Shown: positions 54,330 through 63,991, counted from the first letter of the stretch. The stretch: DNA of 64,000 nt from Phycisphaeraceae bacterium (GCA_019636495.1 JAHBXL010000006.1:124001-188000); one strand, 5' to 3'. A program made the numbers and translations. The notes: generated from the sequence alone by a model not told the origin.

Positions 54330-54512
54330 GGGCCGGGAGTGTACTGGAAGCGGCCGCTGCAAACCCGGCGGGGCCATGAACATGCCGACAAGCCCGATAA
54401 ACCTGTGAAAACGAGCGATTTCAGACAAGAACCGCCGAGATTTCGCTGCGTATAGCACCGGCCTCGCAAGGACGGCGATTCCCCGGATTGGGTCTCTTTC
54501 TGGTTCGGATCG

Positions 54513-54540
54513 TTGCTCTGAGTGCGGCCTGCGTTAGACT
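54513..54540 (+). promoter_or_regulatory. Candidate promoter of the S8 protease gene
   Basis: TTGCTC (54513-54518), 16 bases, TAGACT (54535-54540), 69 bases before the start. TAGACT is the same -10-like word seen before lepB and the cyclophilin gene. Confidence 0.45.
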
Positions 54541-54609
54541 GGCATTGTCGGGTTGGGGCGTTCGCCCCGCACTCGGTCCGTGACCCGGCAGGTTTGATCG
54601 GAGGCGTGG

Positions 54610-57081
54610 ATGCGAAATCGATGTGCGTCGTTGTCGGCCCCGACGGCCGGCCGGTGTGTGCAACTCGGTGTGATTGCCGCGCTTCTGAGCGTGTGCGGTC
54701 TGGCCGCGGCGAGTGTTGATGTTCCCGCGCACGCGCCGGGAAAGAGCCTTCTGCAACTGCGGACCGGCGACTTTGAGACGACGCCCGACAAGAACTTCCT
54801 CCTGACCAACACCGGGTTCGCGGCCGGCTGGCACGTGGTGCAACTCGACGGCCCGATGACCGCCGCGCGGCACGAGGCGCTGACCCTGGCGGGCCTGCGC
54901 CTGACCAGTTACCTGCCCGCGAATGCATGGATCGAGCCGCTGGATGCCGATCGCCTCGATGCGCTGCGGGCGCTCCCGTTTGTGGAGTGGATCGGCGCGT
55001 ACAGCGTCGAGTGGAAGATCGACCCGGAGTTGGCCGCGCGGCCGTACAAGACGGTCTATCGCCAGGACTTGCACGATCGAGGCATGTGCAAGGTCGTGGT
55101 CGTGCTCTTTGAGGGCGAAAAGACCGGCGAGATCGCCGCGGCGCTCGCGGCGGCCAAGGCCGATGTCCTCGACTCGAACTTCGTCGGCGGCCAGTGGTTG
55201 ATCGACGCGGAGATGACTCCCGCGGCGGCGCGGGATCTGGCGTCGCTGGCATCGGTGCAGTTCATCGAAGATGCACCGGAGGGCTCGTTCCGCAACGATT
55301 CGACGCGCTGGATCATCCAGAGCAACGTGAGCGGGCAGTTGCCGCTGTGGAACGCGGGGCTGACCGGGCTCGGCCAGGTGGCCGGAGTGATCGACGGCAC
55401 GCCGCGGATCACACACTGCATGTTCTCGGACACGGTCGCGCCGGGCCCGACGCACCGCAAGTTCATCGGCTGGCGGAACGCCGGCAGCAACGATACCCAC
55501 GGAACACACGTTTCGGGAACGATCGCCGGCGACCAGACGCCCTTCAACGCGTACACCACGCACGACGGGATTGCGTACCGCGCGAAGATGTCGTTCTCGA
55601 ACGCGAGCACCATCTGGTCGAGCACGGGCACGCTGGAGCCGCGGCTCAACGACGCGTTCAACGACGGCGCCCGGGTGCACAGCAACTCGTGGGGCGACGA
55701 CGGCACGACCGCGTACACGACCTGGTGCCGACAGATCGACGTGCACACCTGGAACAACCAGGACAGCGTGGTGGCGTTCGCCGTCAGCAACCAATCGACG
55801 CTCAAGACGCCCGAGAACTCGATCAACGTGCTGGCCGTCGGAGCGACCAGCGACACGCCCAACCAGGCCAACCGCTGCTACGGCGGCGTCGGCCCAACCG
55901 CCGATGGACGGCGCAAGCCCGAGATCTACGCGCCGGGCTGCGACACCGTCTCCGCCAGCAACAGTGCGTGCGGCACGACAAGCCTCTCGGGAACGTCGAT
56001 GGCCTGCCCCGCGGTGTCCGCCGGCGGACTGCTGGTGCGGCAATATTACACCGAGGGCTTCCACCCCAGCGGCGCGGCGAACGCGGCCGACGCTTTCACG
56101 CCCACCGGCGCGCTCATCCGCGCCACGCTGCTCAACGGCACCGTCGACATGACTGGTGTGACCGGCTACCCCTCCAACGCCGAGGGCTGGGGCCGCCTGC
56201 TGCTCGACAACGCGCTGTACTTCCCCGCGGACACCACCCGCAAACTCTGGCTGCGCGATGTGCGACACGCCTCCGGCGGGTTGACGACCGGACAGGTGGC
56301 CGAATACCAGTTCCAGTGCAACGGGTCGCAGTCGCCGCTCAAGGTGACAATGGTCTTCACCGCGCCGCCCGCGGCGGTCAACGCCTCCAACCCCGTCATC
56401 AACAACCTCGACCTTGAAGTCGTCGCCCCCTCGGGCACAACCTATTTCGGCAACGTGTTCACATCGGGCCAGTCGTCAGCGGGTGGCACGGCCGACCTCC
56501 GAAACAGTGTCGAGCAGGTTCTCATCAACACGCCGACAAGCGGCACGTGGACGGTGCGTGTGCGCGGCACGGCCGTGAACCAGGGACCGCAGGGCTTCGC
56601 GATCGTCGCCTCCGGCAACATCGGCGATGCGTGCACGGGCGCACCGATCATCTCGCACCCACAGGACATGACGGTAGACGAGGGGCAGAGCGTGACGCTC
56701 TCGGTGGTCGCGTCCGGTGTCGGCCTGCAGTACCAGTGGCGTCGCAACGGCATGTCGCTGAGCAACAACTCGCGGACCAGCGGCGTGCAATCGTCGACGC
56801 TCTTCATCGACCCCGTGCTGGCGGGCGATGCGGGCAACTACGACGTGCTGGTCATCAACGCCTGCACGAGCGTGCCGAGCAATATTGCCGTGTTGACCGT
56901 CAACATCCCCAATCCCTGCCCGCCGGACATCGACGGCACGCCGGGCCTGAGCGTCAGCGACATCTTCACGTTCCTGAGCCTGTGGTTCGCCAACGACCCG
57001 CAGGCCGACTGGGACGGCGCAAACGGCGTCGATGTCTCCGACATCTTCGCATACCTGTCTGATTGGTTTGCCGGCTGCTGA
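54610..57081 (+). CDS. Secreted subtilisin-like (S8) protease with Ig-like and dockerin-like domains
   Basis: 823 residues. A signal peptide ends near ALA/AASVDVP (about residue 36). A pro-region runs to about 235. The S8 catalytic domain spans about 245-510 with Asp262 in GVIDGTP, His297 in NDTHGTHVSG and Ser463 in SGTSMACP, so the triad is complete. A P-domain-like jelly-roll is at 555-670 (VTMVFTAPPA, LEVVAPSGTTYFGN, SGTWTVRVRG). One Ig-like I-set domain is at 680-765 (VDEGQSVTLSVVASG, YQWRRNGMSL, AGNYDVLVINAC). The last 54 residues are the dockerin-like module ending WFAGC. First of three consecutive secreted proteases. Likely extracellular and surface-bound. Confidence 0.9.
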   Translation: MRNRCASLSAPTAGRCVQLGVIAALLSVCGLAAASVDVPAHAPGKSLLQLRTGDFETTPDKNFLLTNTGFAAGWHVVQLDGPMTAARHEALTLAGLRLTSYLPANAWIEPLDADRLDALRALPFVEWIGAYSVEWKIDPELAARPYKTVYRQDLHDRGMCKVVVVLFEGEKTGEIAAALAAAKADVLDSNFVGGQWLIDAEMTPAAARDLASLASVQFIEDAPEGSFRNDSTRWIIQSNVSGQLPLWNAGLTGLGQVAGVIDGTPRITHCMFSDTVAPGPTHRKFIGWRNAGSNDTHGTHVSGTIAGDQTPFNAYTTHDGIAYRAKMSFSNASTIWSSTGTLEPRLNDAFNDGARVHSNSWGDDGTTAYTTWCRQIDVHTWNNQDSVVAFAVSNQSTLKTPENSINVLAVGATSDTPNQANRCYGGVGPTADGRRKPEIYAPGCDTVSASNSACGTTSLSGTSMACPAVSAGGLLVRQYYTEGFHPSGAANAADAFTPTGALIRATLLNGTVDMTGVTGYPSNAEGWGRLLLDNALYFPADTTRKLWLRDVRHASGGLTTGQVAEYQFQCNGSQSPLKVTMVFTAPPAAVNASNPVINNLDLEVVAPSGTTYFGNVFTSGQSSAGGTADLRNSVEQVLINTPTSGTWTVRVRGTAVNQGPQGFAIVASGNIGDACTGAPIISHPQDMTVDEGQSVTLSVVASGVGLQYQWRRNGMSLSNNSRTSGVQSSTLFIDPVLAGDAGNYDVLVINACTSVPSNIAVLTVNIPNPCPPDIDGTPGLSVSDIFTFLSLWFANDPQADWDGANGVDVSDIFAYLSDWFAGC

Positions 57082-57118
57082 GTCGGCGCAAGTCACTCGT
57101 GGGACGGGCCTTGAAACT

Positions 57119-57144
57119 CCGCCGCGGCCAGATCGCCGCGGCGG
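57119..57144 (+). terminator. Hairpin after the S8 protease gene
   Basis: CCGCCGCGG (57119-57127) pairs with CCGCGGCGG (57136-57144), 8-base loop, 37 bases after the stop. The T-tract (CTTTTC) comes about 10 bases later, so terminator function is uncertain. Confidence 0.4.
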
Positions 57145-57204
57145 CCGGGTGAGCGCTTTTCAATAGATGGCCGATGCGCGGCCGCGAACGACGAGGACAC
57201 GATC

Positions 57205-60012
57205 ATGAAGCATGGCACGAACCGGATCCTGATGGCGGCGACGGCGGTACTCCTCTCGACGGGCATGGCGCTGGGCGCCGATGCCGCGGCGTGGGGGAGC
57301 GGCGTTCAGCAGGCGCACGCCGCGCTTCTGGCGCGTCAGCCGGGCGCAGAAGTGCTGACCACCGCCGGCCGCGTGACGTGCGTGTACGGTCCGGCGTTCT
57401 CGCACGGGCCGACGCCGCAGGCCAGCGCCATCCGGTTCTTGCGCGACTCGGCCGGGCTCCTTGGCGCGGAGTTTGCGGACCTGATTCCCGGCGGCCTGAA
57501 CGCCGACGGCGCGCACCTGCTGCCGGTGTATTGGGACGCTAAGAAGAATGACTTCCGCTTCACGCTCGTGTCGTTCCTGCAGACACGCGACGGACTGCCG
57601 GTGTGGAAGTCCGATGTCCGGCTGCTGGTCCGCAACGATGAGAACTCACCGCTGGTGCTGGTGACCAGCGGGCTCAAGTCGCTGGGCAACTTCCGCGTTG
57701 CGCCCGGTGCGCAGGCCGCGGCGATCGACCAGGCCGCCGCGAACGAATCGGCCCGCGGCATCTTCCCGAAACTCGACCGGTTCGATGCCGGACGGCTTGT
57801 GATCTTCGCGGGGACGCCCGACCTTCCCGCCCCGCCCGCGCTGGCATGGGAGTTGGTCGCGCACGGGCCCGCCGGCGCCGACGGCGTGCCGCAGCAGTGG
57901 CTGTTTATCGTCGATGCGCTGAACGGCGTGGTGCTGCACCGCGAAAGCCAGATCCACCACGTGGACATCGTCGGCACGGTCAGCGGCATGGCCACCAACA
58001 GTTATTCGGCGGATGCCTGCTCGCCTGAGGCTCTGGCGCCGATGCCCTACGCCCGTGTGCAGGTGTCCGGCGGCAACGTCGCGTTCGCCGATGCGAACGG
58101 CAACTTCACGATTCCGCACGGCGGGTCGTCGTCGGTGACGGTGACCAGTTCGCCCCGCGGCCAGTGGTTCCGCGTGTTCAACCAGGCGCAGACCACGACG
58201 ACGCTCTCGCAGTCGGTAACCCCCCCGGGGCCGGTGAACTTCGTCCACAACCCGCTCAACGACTCTGAGATGGTCCGCGCCGAAGTGAACGCGTATGTGC
58301 AGTCCAACATCGTGCGCGACATGGTGCTGGCATATCACCCGTCGTACCCGGGCGTGGCAAACGTCACCGAGTTCGCGGTGAACGTGAACATCGCCAACAC
58401 GTGCAACGCGTTCTACAACGGCACGTCGATCAACTTCTACACCGCGGGCGGCGGGTGCAACAACACGGCGTTCGGATCGGTCGTGCACCACGAGTACGGC
58501 CACCACCTGGTGCAGTCGGCCGGCTCGGGGCAGGGCGCCTACGGCGAAGGCTTCAGCGACGTGACGGCCCTTCTGATCACCGACGATTCGCGCCTGGGCA
58601 TCGGCTTCCAGACCTGCGCCAACGGCATCCGCAACGCGAACAACACCTGCCAGTACCTCGCATCGGGCTGCTCGACCTGCGGCAGCGCGGCGCACTCGTG
58701 CGGCATGCTGCTCTCGGGCTGCGTGTGGAGCGTGCGGAACAACTTGTTGGCCACGAACCCCGCCGACTACCGCGAGATTCTCAGCGCGCTGGCGATCAAC
58801 TCGCCGCTGATGCACGTGGGATCCACGATCGCACACGACATCACGATCACCTTCCTGACGCTGGACGACAACGACTCCAACATCATGAACGGCACGCCCC
58901 ACTACCACCAGATCAACAACGGCTTCTCCGATCACAGCCTGCCCGGCCCGACACTGCCAAGCATCGGCTTTGAGTTCCCCGACGGCCTGCCGCAGGTGAT
59001 CTCGCCGACCGCGGGCGCCACGATCCGCGTACGGGTCATGCCGATCTCCGGCGCGCCGCAGCCGGGCGTGGCATCGTTTGCGTACAACATCGGCGCGGGC
59101 TGGGTGGCTGGCGCGTTGACGCCCGTCGGCGAGAACCTGTACGACGCACACGTGCCGGCATCGCCCTGCGGCACCCAAGTGCGGTACTACTTCGCCGCGC
59201 GGGACACCGAGAACCTGCTGGTCTACCACCCCTCCGGCGCGCCATCGTCGTGGATGACCTCGATCAGCGCTTCGGGCCAGGAGACCGTCTTTACCGACGA
59301 CTTTGAGATTCACCGCGGCTGGACCGTCGGCGCGCCGACCGACACCGCCACGCTCGGCATCTGGGTGCGGGTCGATCCCAACGGCACGGCGGCCCAACCC
59401 GAAGACGACCACACGCCCGACCCCGGCACGCAGTGCTTCGTGACCGGCAATGCGCCCCCGGGCGCCGCGCTGGGCGCCGAGGACGTGGACAACGGTGCCA
59501 CGACGCTCACGAGCCCGACGCTGGATCTCTCGGGCGTTGTTGCGCCGAAGATCGGCTACTGGCGCTGGTACTCGAACAACACCGGCGCCGCGCCCGGAGC
59601 CGATGTCTTCGTCGTCGATATCTCCAACGACGGCGGCGCAACGTGGGTCAACGTCGAGACCGTCGGCCCGACGGGTCCCGAGACGGTCGGCGGCTGGCGC
59701 TACTACGAGTTCAACGTGGAAGACCGGATCGCGCCGACGTCCAACATGAAGTTGCGGTTCGTCGCCTCCGACTTCGGGGCGGGCTCACTTGTCGAGGCCG
59801 CGTTGGACGATTTCTTCGTCACCGCGTTCACGTGCCCGTCCGCATGCCCCGCCGACTTCGACGGCAATGGGACCGTGGAGGTTGCCGACATCTTCCAGTT
59901 CCTGTCGGCCTGGTTCGCAAGCGACCCCGCCGCGGACATCGACGGCACCCCCGGCTTGCAGGTTTCGGACATCTTTGTCTTCCTCTCTCACTACTTCACC
60001 CCGTGCCCGTGA
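57205..60012 (+). CDS. Secreted M36/fungalysin-like metalloprotease with dockerin-like C-terminus
   Basis: 935 residues. A signal peptide ends near MALGADA (residue 25). A propeptide with an FTP/PepSY-like part spans 40-200 (LRDSAGLLGAEFADL, FTLVSFLQTRDGLPVWKSDV). A carboxypeptidase-regulatory-like beta insert with the pattern PYARVQVSGGNVAFADANGNFTI is at 275-305. The catalytic core contains His429 and His433 in HEYGHH and the third ligand Glu448 in GEGFSD, the M36/M4-clan arrangement. Later beta domains (about 570-860) have EDVDNGATTLTSPTLDLSG. The module at 880-935 is dockerin-like, ending FTPCP. Second of three secreted proteases; probably activated outside the cell. Confidence 0.87.
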   Translation: MKHGTNRILMAATAVLLSTGMALGADAAAWGSGVQQAHAALLARQPGAEVLTTAGRVTCVYGPAFSHGPTPQASAIRFLRDSAGLLGAEFADLIPGGLNADGAHLLPVYWDAKKNDFRFTLVSFLQTRDGLPVWKSDVRLLVRNDENSPLVLVTSGLKSLGNFRVAPGAQAAAIDQAAANESARGIFPKLDRFDAGRLVIFAGTPDLPAPPALAWELVAHGPAGADGVPQQWLFIVDALNGVVLHRESQIHHVDIVGTVSGMATNSYSADACSPEALAPMPYARVQVSGGNVAFADANGNFTIPHGGSSSVTVTSSPRGQWFRVFNQAQTTTTLSQSVTPPGPVNFVHNPLNDSEMVRAEVNAYVQSNIVRDMVLAYHPSYPGVANVTEFAVNVNIANTCNAFYNGTSINFYTAGGGCNNTAFGSVVHHEYGHHLVQSAGSGQGAYGEGFSDVTALLITDDSRLGIGFQTCANGIRNANNTCQYLASGCSTCGSAAHSCGMLLSGCVWSVRNNLLATNPADYREILSALAINSPLMHVGSTIAHDITITFLTLDDNDSNIMNGTPHYHQINNGFSDHSLPGPTLPSIGFEFPDGLPQVISPTAGATIRVRVMPISGAPQPGVASFAYNIGAGWVAGALTPVGENLYDAHVPASPCGTQVRYYFAARDTENLLVYHPSGAPSSWMTSISASGQETVFTDDFEIHRGWTVGAPTDTATLGIWVRVDPNGTAAQPEDDHTPDPGTQCFVTGNAPPGAALGAEDVDNGATTLTSPTLDLSGVVAPKIGYWRWYSNNTGAAPGADVFVVDISNDGGATWVNVETVGPTGPETVGGWRYYEFNVEDRIAPTSNMKLRFVASDFGAGSLVEAALDDFFVTAFTCPSACPADFDGNGTVEVADIFQFLSAWFASDPAADIDGTPGLQVSDIFVFLSHYFTPCP

Positions 60013-60029
60013 GTGTTCGATAACCGTTG

Positions 60030-60077
60030 GGCTACCCGCAGAGCCCCGCTCAATCCGGGTAATTTTCGCGGGTAGCC
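60030..60077 (+). other. Long-loop hairpin between two protease genes
   Basis: GGCTACCCGC (60030-60039) pairs perfectly with GCGGGTAGCC (60068-60077) across 28 bases. It starts 18 bases after the M36-like stop and lies about 90 bases before the next start. No T-run follows. It could be an mRNA processing or regulatory element. Confidence 0.5.
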
Positions 60078-60168
60078 TCTGGGCACGGGTGCATGCATCG
60101 TGTACGTTGTGATGGGCCGGACGCAACCGGGTTGCGCCCGGCTTTCATTCCACGTCCGTTGTTCAGCC

Positions 60169-62466
60169 ATGTGGAAGACCATGACCTTGAACCGTGCTGC
60201 CATCGCCGTCTGCGTTCTCGCCGCGGCCGGAGGAACGCTGCCGACTTCGCTTCACGCCGCGCCGGGAGTGCGTCCGGCGACGATGTCGCCCAACGACCCG
60301 ATCACCCCGTTGCAGTCGGCGATCGAACGGGCCGTCGCGGAGAGTGAGTCGCCCGCTCGCACTCGCGGCACACTCATGCTGCGGATGGGCGCGTGGCCGA
60401 CGTGCTACCGCGACGACCTGACCGAGAAGGAGTGGCTCGAGATCTTCGAGCGCACGGGGCTGCTGGCCCCGGCCGATGGCTCGGGCGGACTGAACCCGCG
60501 GTACTACCTCGAACCCAACGCGTGGCTGGGGCAGGCGAGCATCCAGGCTTCCGGCAACGCCGCACGGGCGATGCTGACCTACTCCTTCCCGGACGATGGA
60601 ACGATCTGGGGTCTCTCGCAGTCGGGCTTTGCAACAGGCCCGAACTCGCTGAACTCGTCGCTGGTGTCGGTGTTCGGCGATCTCGACCGCGGCCGCGAGA
60701 TCGTCCGGCAGGCGATCGCGTCGTGGCGCGCGTGGGTGGGCGTCGAGTACACCGAGGTCGCGGACAACAACTCCGCAATGGACCAGTTGACCACGCGCCA
60801 GGCAGCGCGCGGCGACATCCGGATCGGCGGCGTCGCGCTGACCACCGGCGCCGGCATCCTCGCGTACAACGCCTACCCGCTGGGCTCGGGCACGGGGTCG
60901 CTCTCGGGCGGGGACATGGTCATCAACACGTCGTACTTTCTTCCCGCGTATCTGGCGAGCGTGGGCAACGACTATCGATACCTCCGCAACACGGTTGCGC
61001 ACGAGCACGGGCACGGCCTGGGTCTGCGCCACGTCGTCCCCTGCGACCTGACCAAACTGATGGAGCCGCAGGTCGGCGGCGCGATCGGCGGGCTTCAGCA
61101 CGACGACATCCGGGGCGGCCAGCGAAACTACGGCGACTTCTATTCCGGCAATCAGAGTTCGGCGACCCCCGCCGTGCTGGGCGAACTCTCGCTGCCGGGC
61201 CCGCGTTCGCTGCTGCTGCGCAATCTTTCAACGAACGGATCGGGCGGACCGAACGGCACCGCCGAGGACTGGTTCGTGTTCACGCTCGGCTCGGCACGGT
61301 CGGTCACGATCACAGTCACCCCGATCGGCTCCACCTACACGACCGCCCCGCAGACCTCGGGGTGCTCGGGCGGCTCAACCGCCGAGATCAACTCGCTGGA
61401 GGCGGGGAACCTGCTGCTGCAACTCCGCGGGCCAGTTCAGACGCTCATCGCCGAGTCCACGGCAGCGCCCGCGGGCCAAGCGGAGACGATCAACCTCGGT
61501 TCGCTCGCCGCGGGCACCTATTTCATCCGAGTGCGCGATCACGGCAACAACCAGCAGACCAATCAGATCGTGCAGATGTACGACCTGCTGGTGCGGATCG
61601 CCGGGGCGCCGACCGCGCCCAGGGCCATTGCCGGACTGAACAAGCGCGTGCAGGCCGATTCGACAGCCTGGTTCATGGGCCACATCAACTCGCGCGCGAC
61701 CGAGCCGGGGGCGACCCTGAACGCGGGGAGTTATGAGTGGGACTTCGACAACGATGGCCTGTTCGACAAGTCCGGCTCCCCCACGACGTACACCTACGTC
61801 TCCAACGGCTCGTACACGGCAAGGCTGCGCGTCACCGACTCCAACGGCGTCTCGAGCACCGACTCGATCGGCGTCACGGTCTGGGGGGCCACCACCACGG
61901 TTGAGAGTGTGTCGCCTTCGATCGCCGCGCCCGGAACAACCGTGCCCGTCGTGATCACCGGGACGAACCTCAAGGGCGTCACCAGCGCGAGCCAGGTGAC
62001 GGTCTCGGGCACCGGCGTGACCGTCACGGGTACACCAACCCCGAACTACCTCGGCACACAGATCACCGGGCTCTCGTTCGTCGTGGCGCCCGGCGCGCAA
62101 CTGACGACTCGAAATGTGTCGGTGACCAACTCCGATGGCCAAGGGTCGGTCGGTTCGGGCATCGGCGTCTTTATCGTTGGCACACCCACCGGGGCCTGCT
62201 GCGTTGGCACGTCGTGCGCCGTCACCACCCAGGCGCAATGCGGCGGGACATGGTTGTCCGGCGTCGCATGCGGGCAGCACGGCAACCCGACCACGTGCTG
62301 CCCGGCCAACTTCGATGGCGCAAACGGCGTGGACGTGCCGGACATCTTCGCCTTCCTGTCGGCGTGGTTTGCCGGGTTGCCATCGGCGAACTTCGACGGG
62401 GTGGGCGGCATCGCTGTTGCCGATATTTTCGCATTCCTTTCGGCATGGTTCGCCGGGTGTCCGTAA
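60169..62466 (+). CDS. Secreted metzincin protease with PKD, IPT/TIG and dockerin-like domains
   Basis: 765 residues from ATG 60169; ATG 60181 (MTLNRAAIAVC) is an equally good start. A signal peptide ends near SLHAAP. The protease domain has HEHGHGLGLRH with His278, Glu279, His282 and His288, the matrixin-like metzincin zinc site, preceded by DIRIGG and the GGDMVIN strand. A PPC-like domain lies near 345-480. A PKD domain (SYEWDFDNDGLFDKSG) is at about 515-565 and an IPT/TIG domain (VESVSPSIAAPGTTVPVVITG) at about 570-660. A Cys-rich knot (GACCVGTSCAVTTQAQCGGTW) precedes the final dockerin-like module ending WFAGCP. Last of the protease trio. Confidence 0.87.
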   Translation: MWKTMTLNRAAIAVCVLAAAGGTLPTSLHAAPGVRPATMSPNDPITPLQSAIERAVAESESPARTRGTLMLRMGAWPTCYRDDLTEKEWLEIFERTGLLAPADGSGGLNPRYYLEPNAWLGQASIQASGNAARAMLTYSFPDDGTIWGLSQSGFATGPNSLNSSLVSVFGDLDRGREIVRQAIASWRAWVGVEYTEVADNNSAMDQLTTRQAARGDIRIGGVALTTGAGILAYNAYPLGSGTGSLSGGDMVINTSYFLPAYLASVGNDYRYLRNTVAHEHGHGLGLRHVVPCDLTKLMEPQVGGAIGGLQHDDIRGGQRNYGDFYSGNQSSATPAVLGELSLPGPRSLLLRNLSTNGSGGPNGTAEDWFVFTLGSARSVTITVTPIGSTYTTAPQTSGCSGGSTAEINSLEAGNLLLQLRGPVQTLIAESTAAPAGQAETINLGSLAAGTYFIRVRDHGNNQQTNQIVQMYDLLVRIAGAPTAPRAIAGLNKRVQADSTAWFMGHINSRATEPGATLNAGSYEWDFDNDGLFDKSGSPTTYTYVSNGSYTARLRVTDSNGVSSTDSIGVTVWGATTTVESVSPSIAAPGTTVPVVITGTNLKGVTSASQVTVSGTGVTVTGTPTPNYLGTQITGLSFVVAPGAQLTTRNVSVTNSDGQGSVGSGIGVFIVGTPTGACCVGTSCAVTTQAQCGGTWLSGVACGQHGNPTTCCPANFDGANGVDVPDIFAFLSAWFAGLPSANFDGVGGIAVADIFAFLSAWFAGCP

Positions 62467-62536
62467 GGGCGTTCGCAGTACGGTCGGACCGCCGGACCGA
62501 GAACCCCACCCATTCTTGAGCGATTCGCAGAAACCC

Positions 62537-62566
62537 TTGACACCGCCGGCAATCGCGTGGCATACT
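62537..62566 (+). promoter_or_regulatory. Promoter of the last PEP-CTERM gene
   Basis: Perfect -35 TTGACA (62537-62542), 18 bases, CATACT (62561-62566). It leaves a leader of about 165 bases before the start at 62738. Confidence 0.7.
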
Positions 62567-62737
62567 GAGTGTCGGCCCTCGGAGGATTGAGAGAGACCTT
62601 CCTTCCGCAGGCCGTTTTCGTCGGCAGCCCGGAGTGTGCCGGGTTGTCGATCGGCGCGCTGGTCCGTTCGGATCGGGCGCCGGAGAGAGGCGTGCGCGCG
62701 TCCGCTCAGCCCGGGCTCGCGGAGGAGGAAGAGACAT

Positions 62738-63382
62738 ATGAAGGCGTCGCTGTTGTTTGCGATGGTTGTCGCCGCCGCGGCGGGCACGGCCCACGCGCGG
62801 GTCGCGACCGTGGTGAGTTGGGAGCCGATCCCCGAGGCCGATGGCGGCGGGTTCGTGCCGCGGAGCAACATCTCCACGGTGTTCTCGGCGATAGCGGGTC
62901 CGTACGCGGCATTCCCCGCGGCGACGGGCAACGCGGGGTTCGATGACTACGTCTCGACGTACACCGATTCGCCGTACATGCTGCTGAACTCGTTCCGCTT
63001 CGTGGGCGGTGTGACGACCGTCAATGGCGGCGTGACGTTCAACTTCTACAACGCCGACGCGACGTTCCACGACGCGTTCTCGGTGAGCCTGCCCAGCGCG
63101 GGCGATTTCATCTGGTCGATCTCGCTCGAGTCGGTCGCGGGCGCGAAGGACTCGGACTTCGGCATCCCCGCCGCGGGCTATGTCGAGATGATCGTCGACG
63201 CCGGCGTCACCGGCCGCTGGTTCCTCTCGACCTCGCTCCCGACGATCGGCACCGAGAGCCGCGCGCCGGGTCAGGGCACGCTCGAGACCCACTCGCACCG
63301 CTTTGAACTGAACATTCCCGCGCCCGGCTCCGCCGCGCTGCTCGGCCTCGGTGGCCTTGTCGCGCTGCGCCGCCGCCGCTGA
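62738..63382 (+). CDS. Exported PEP-CTERM-like protein, unknown domain
   Basis: 214 residues; GGAGGAGGAAG precedes the ATG at 62738. A signal peptide ends at TAHARVA (residue 21). The middle is a beta-rich single domain, with FNFYNADATFHDAFSVSLPSAGDFIWSI and GRWFLSTSLPTIGTESRAPG, of a kind common in planctomycete PEP-CTERM proteins and without enzymatic motif. The tail PAPGSAALLGLGGLVALRRRR is PEP-CTERM-like. It has its own strong promoter and a terminator, so it is a single-gene unit. Its tail DNA differs from that shared by the genes at 36581 and 37939. Confidence 0.8.
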   Translation: MKASLLFAMVVAAAAGTAHARVATVVSWEPIPEADGGGFVPRSNISTVFSAIAGPYAAFPAATGNAGFDDYVSTYTDSPYMLLNSFRFVGGVTTVNGGVTFNFYNADATFHDAFSVSLPSAGDFIWSISLESVAGAKDSDFGIPAAGYVEMIVDAGVTGRWFLSTSLPTIGTESRAPGQGTLETHSHRFELNIPAPGSAALLGLGGLVALRRRR

Positions 63383-63414
63383 ATCCGTCCTGACCGATCA
63401 CACCACGACAAACA

Positions 63415-63474
63415 CGCGGCCGCGCTTGTTGCCCGCCCTTTCAGGCAGGCTTCGAGCGCGGCCGCGGCGTTTTT
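63415..63474 (+). terminator. Rho-independent terminator after the last PEP-CTERM gene
   Basis: CGCGGCCGCGCT (63415-63426) pairs with AGCGCGGCCGCG (63455-63466), 28-base loop, followed by GCGTTTTT (to 63474). It lies 33 bases after the stop. Confidence 0.85.
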
Positions 63475-63489
63475 CAGGTCCCGCGCGAT

Positions 63490-63523
63490 GACGGCCGGCG
63501 CGCATCGGGGAGCGCCGGCCGTC
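63490..63523 (-). terminator. Hairpin after the fasciclin gene
   Basis: GACGGCCGGCGC (63490-63501) pairs with GCGCCGGCCGTC (63512-63523), 10-base loop, 25 bases after the stop of the minus-strand gene. The T-rich part is weak. Confidence 0.5.
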
Positions 63524-63547
63524 GGAAGCAGGAGAAGTTGTCGCGGA

Positions 63548-63991
63548 TCAGCGCGTCGGCTTGCCGCCCGGCTCGGCGGGCATGAGCACCGCGTCGATCA
63601 CATGGATCACGCCGTTCGCGGCGTCGATGTCGGTCTTGACGATCGTCGCCTTGTCCGCCATGGCCTTGCCGTCCTTGACGGTGATGGCGATCTCGCCGCC
63701 CTGCACGGTCTTGAGCGTCCCGCTCGCGACCACCTTGTCGCTGAACACGCGACCCGGCACGACGTGGTAGGTCAGCAGCGACACCAGTCTGCCCTTGTTC
63801 TCAGGCTTCAGCAGGTTCTCGACCGTGCCCGCGGGCAGTTTGGCGAACGCATCATCGGTCGGAGCGAACACTGTGAACGGACCCTCGCCCCGCAGCGTCG
63901 ACGCCAACCCAGCGGCCTCGACCGCCGCGCACAGCGTCTTGAACTTGCCCGCCTGCATCGCGGTCGCGACGATGTCGATCGTGCTGGGCAT
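63548..63991 (-). CDS. Fasciclin (FAS1) domain protein, possibly continuing past the window edge
   Basis: 147 residues from ATG 63991, one FAS1 domain: [41 protein letters not shown], the [16 protein letters not shown] box and the [13 protein letters not shown] end. Such domains mediate adhesion in secreted proteins. No signal peptide is seen in this version. The reading frame is open to the window edge (three more codons), so a start further upstream with a signal sequence cannot be ruled out. Short cytosolic-looking FAS1 proteins starting MxxDIV are also common. It converges on the PEP-CTERM gene. Confidence 0.85.
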   Translation of the reverse strand: MPSTIDIVATAMQAGKFKTLCAAVEAAGLASTLRGEGPFTVFAPTDDAFAKLPAGTVENLLKPENKGRLVSLLTYHVVPGRVFSDKVVASGTLKTVQGGEIAITVKDGKAMADKATIVKTDIDAANGVIHVIDAVLMPAEPGGKPTR

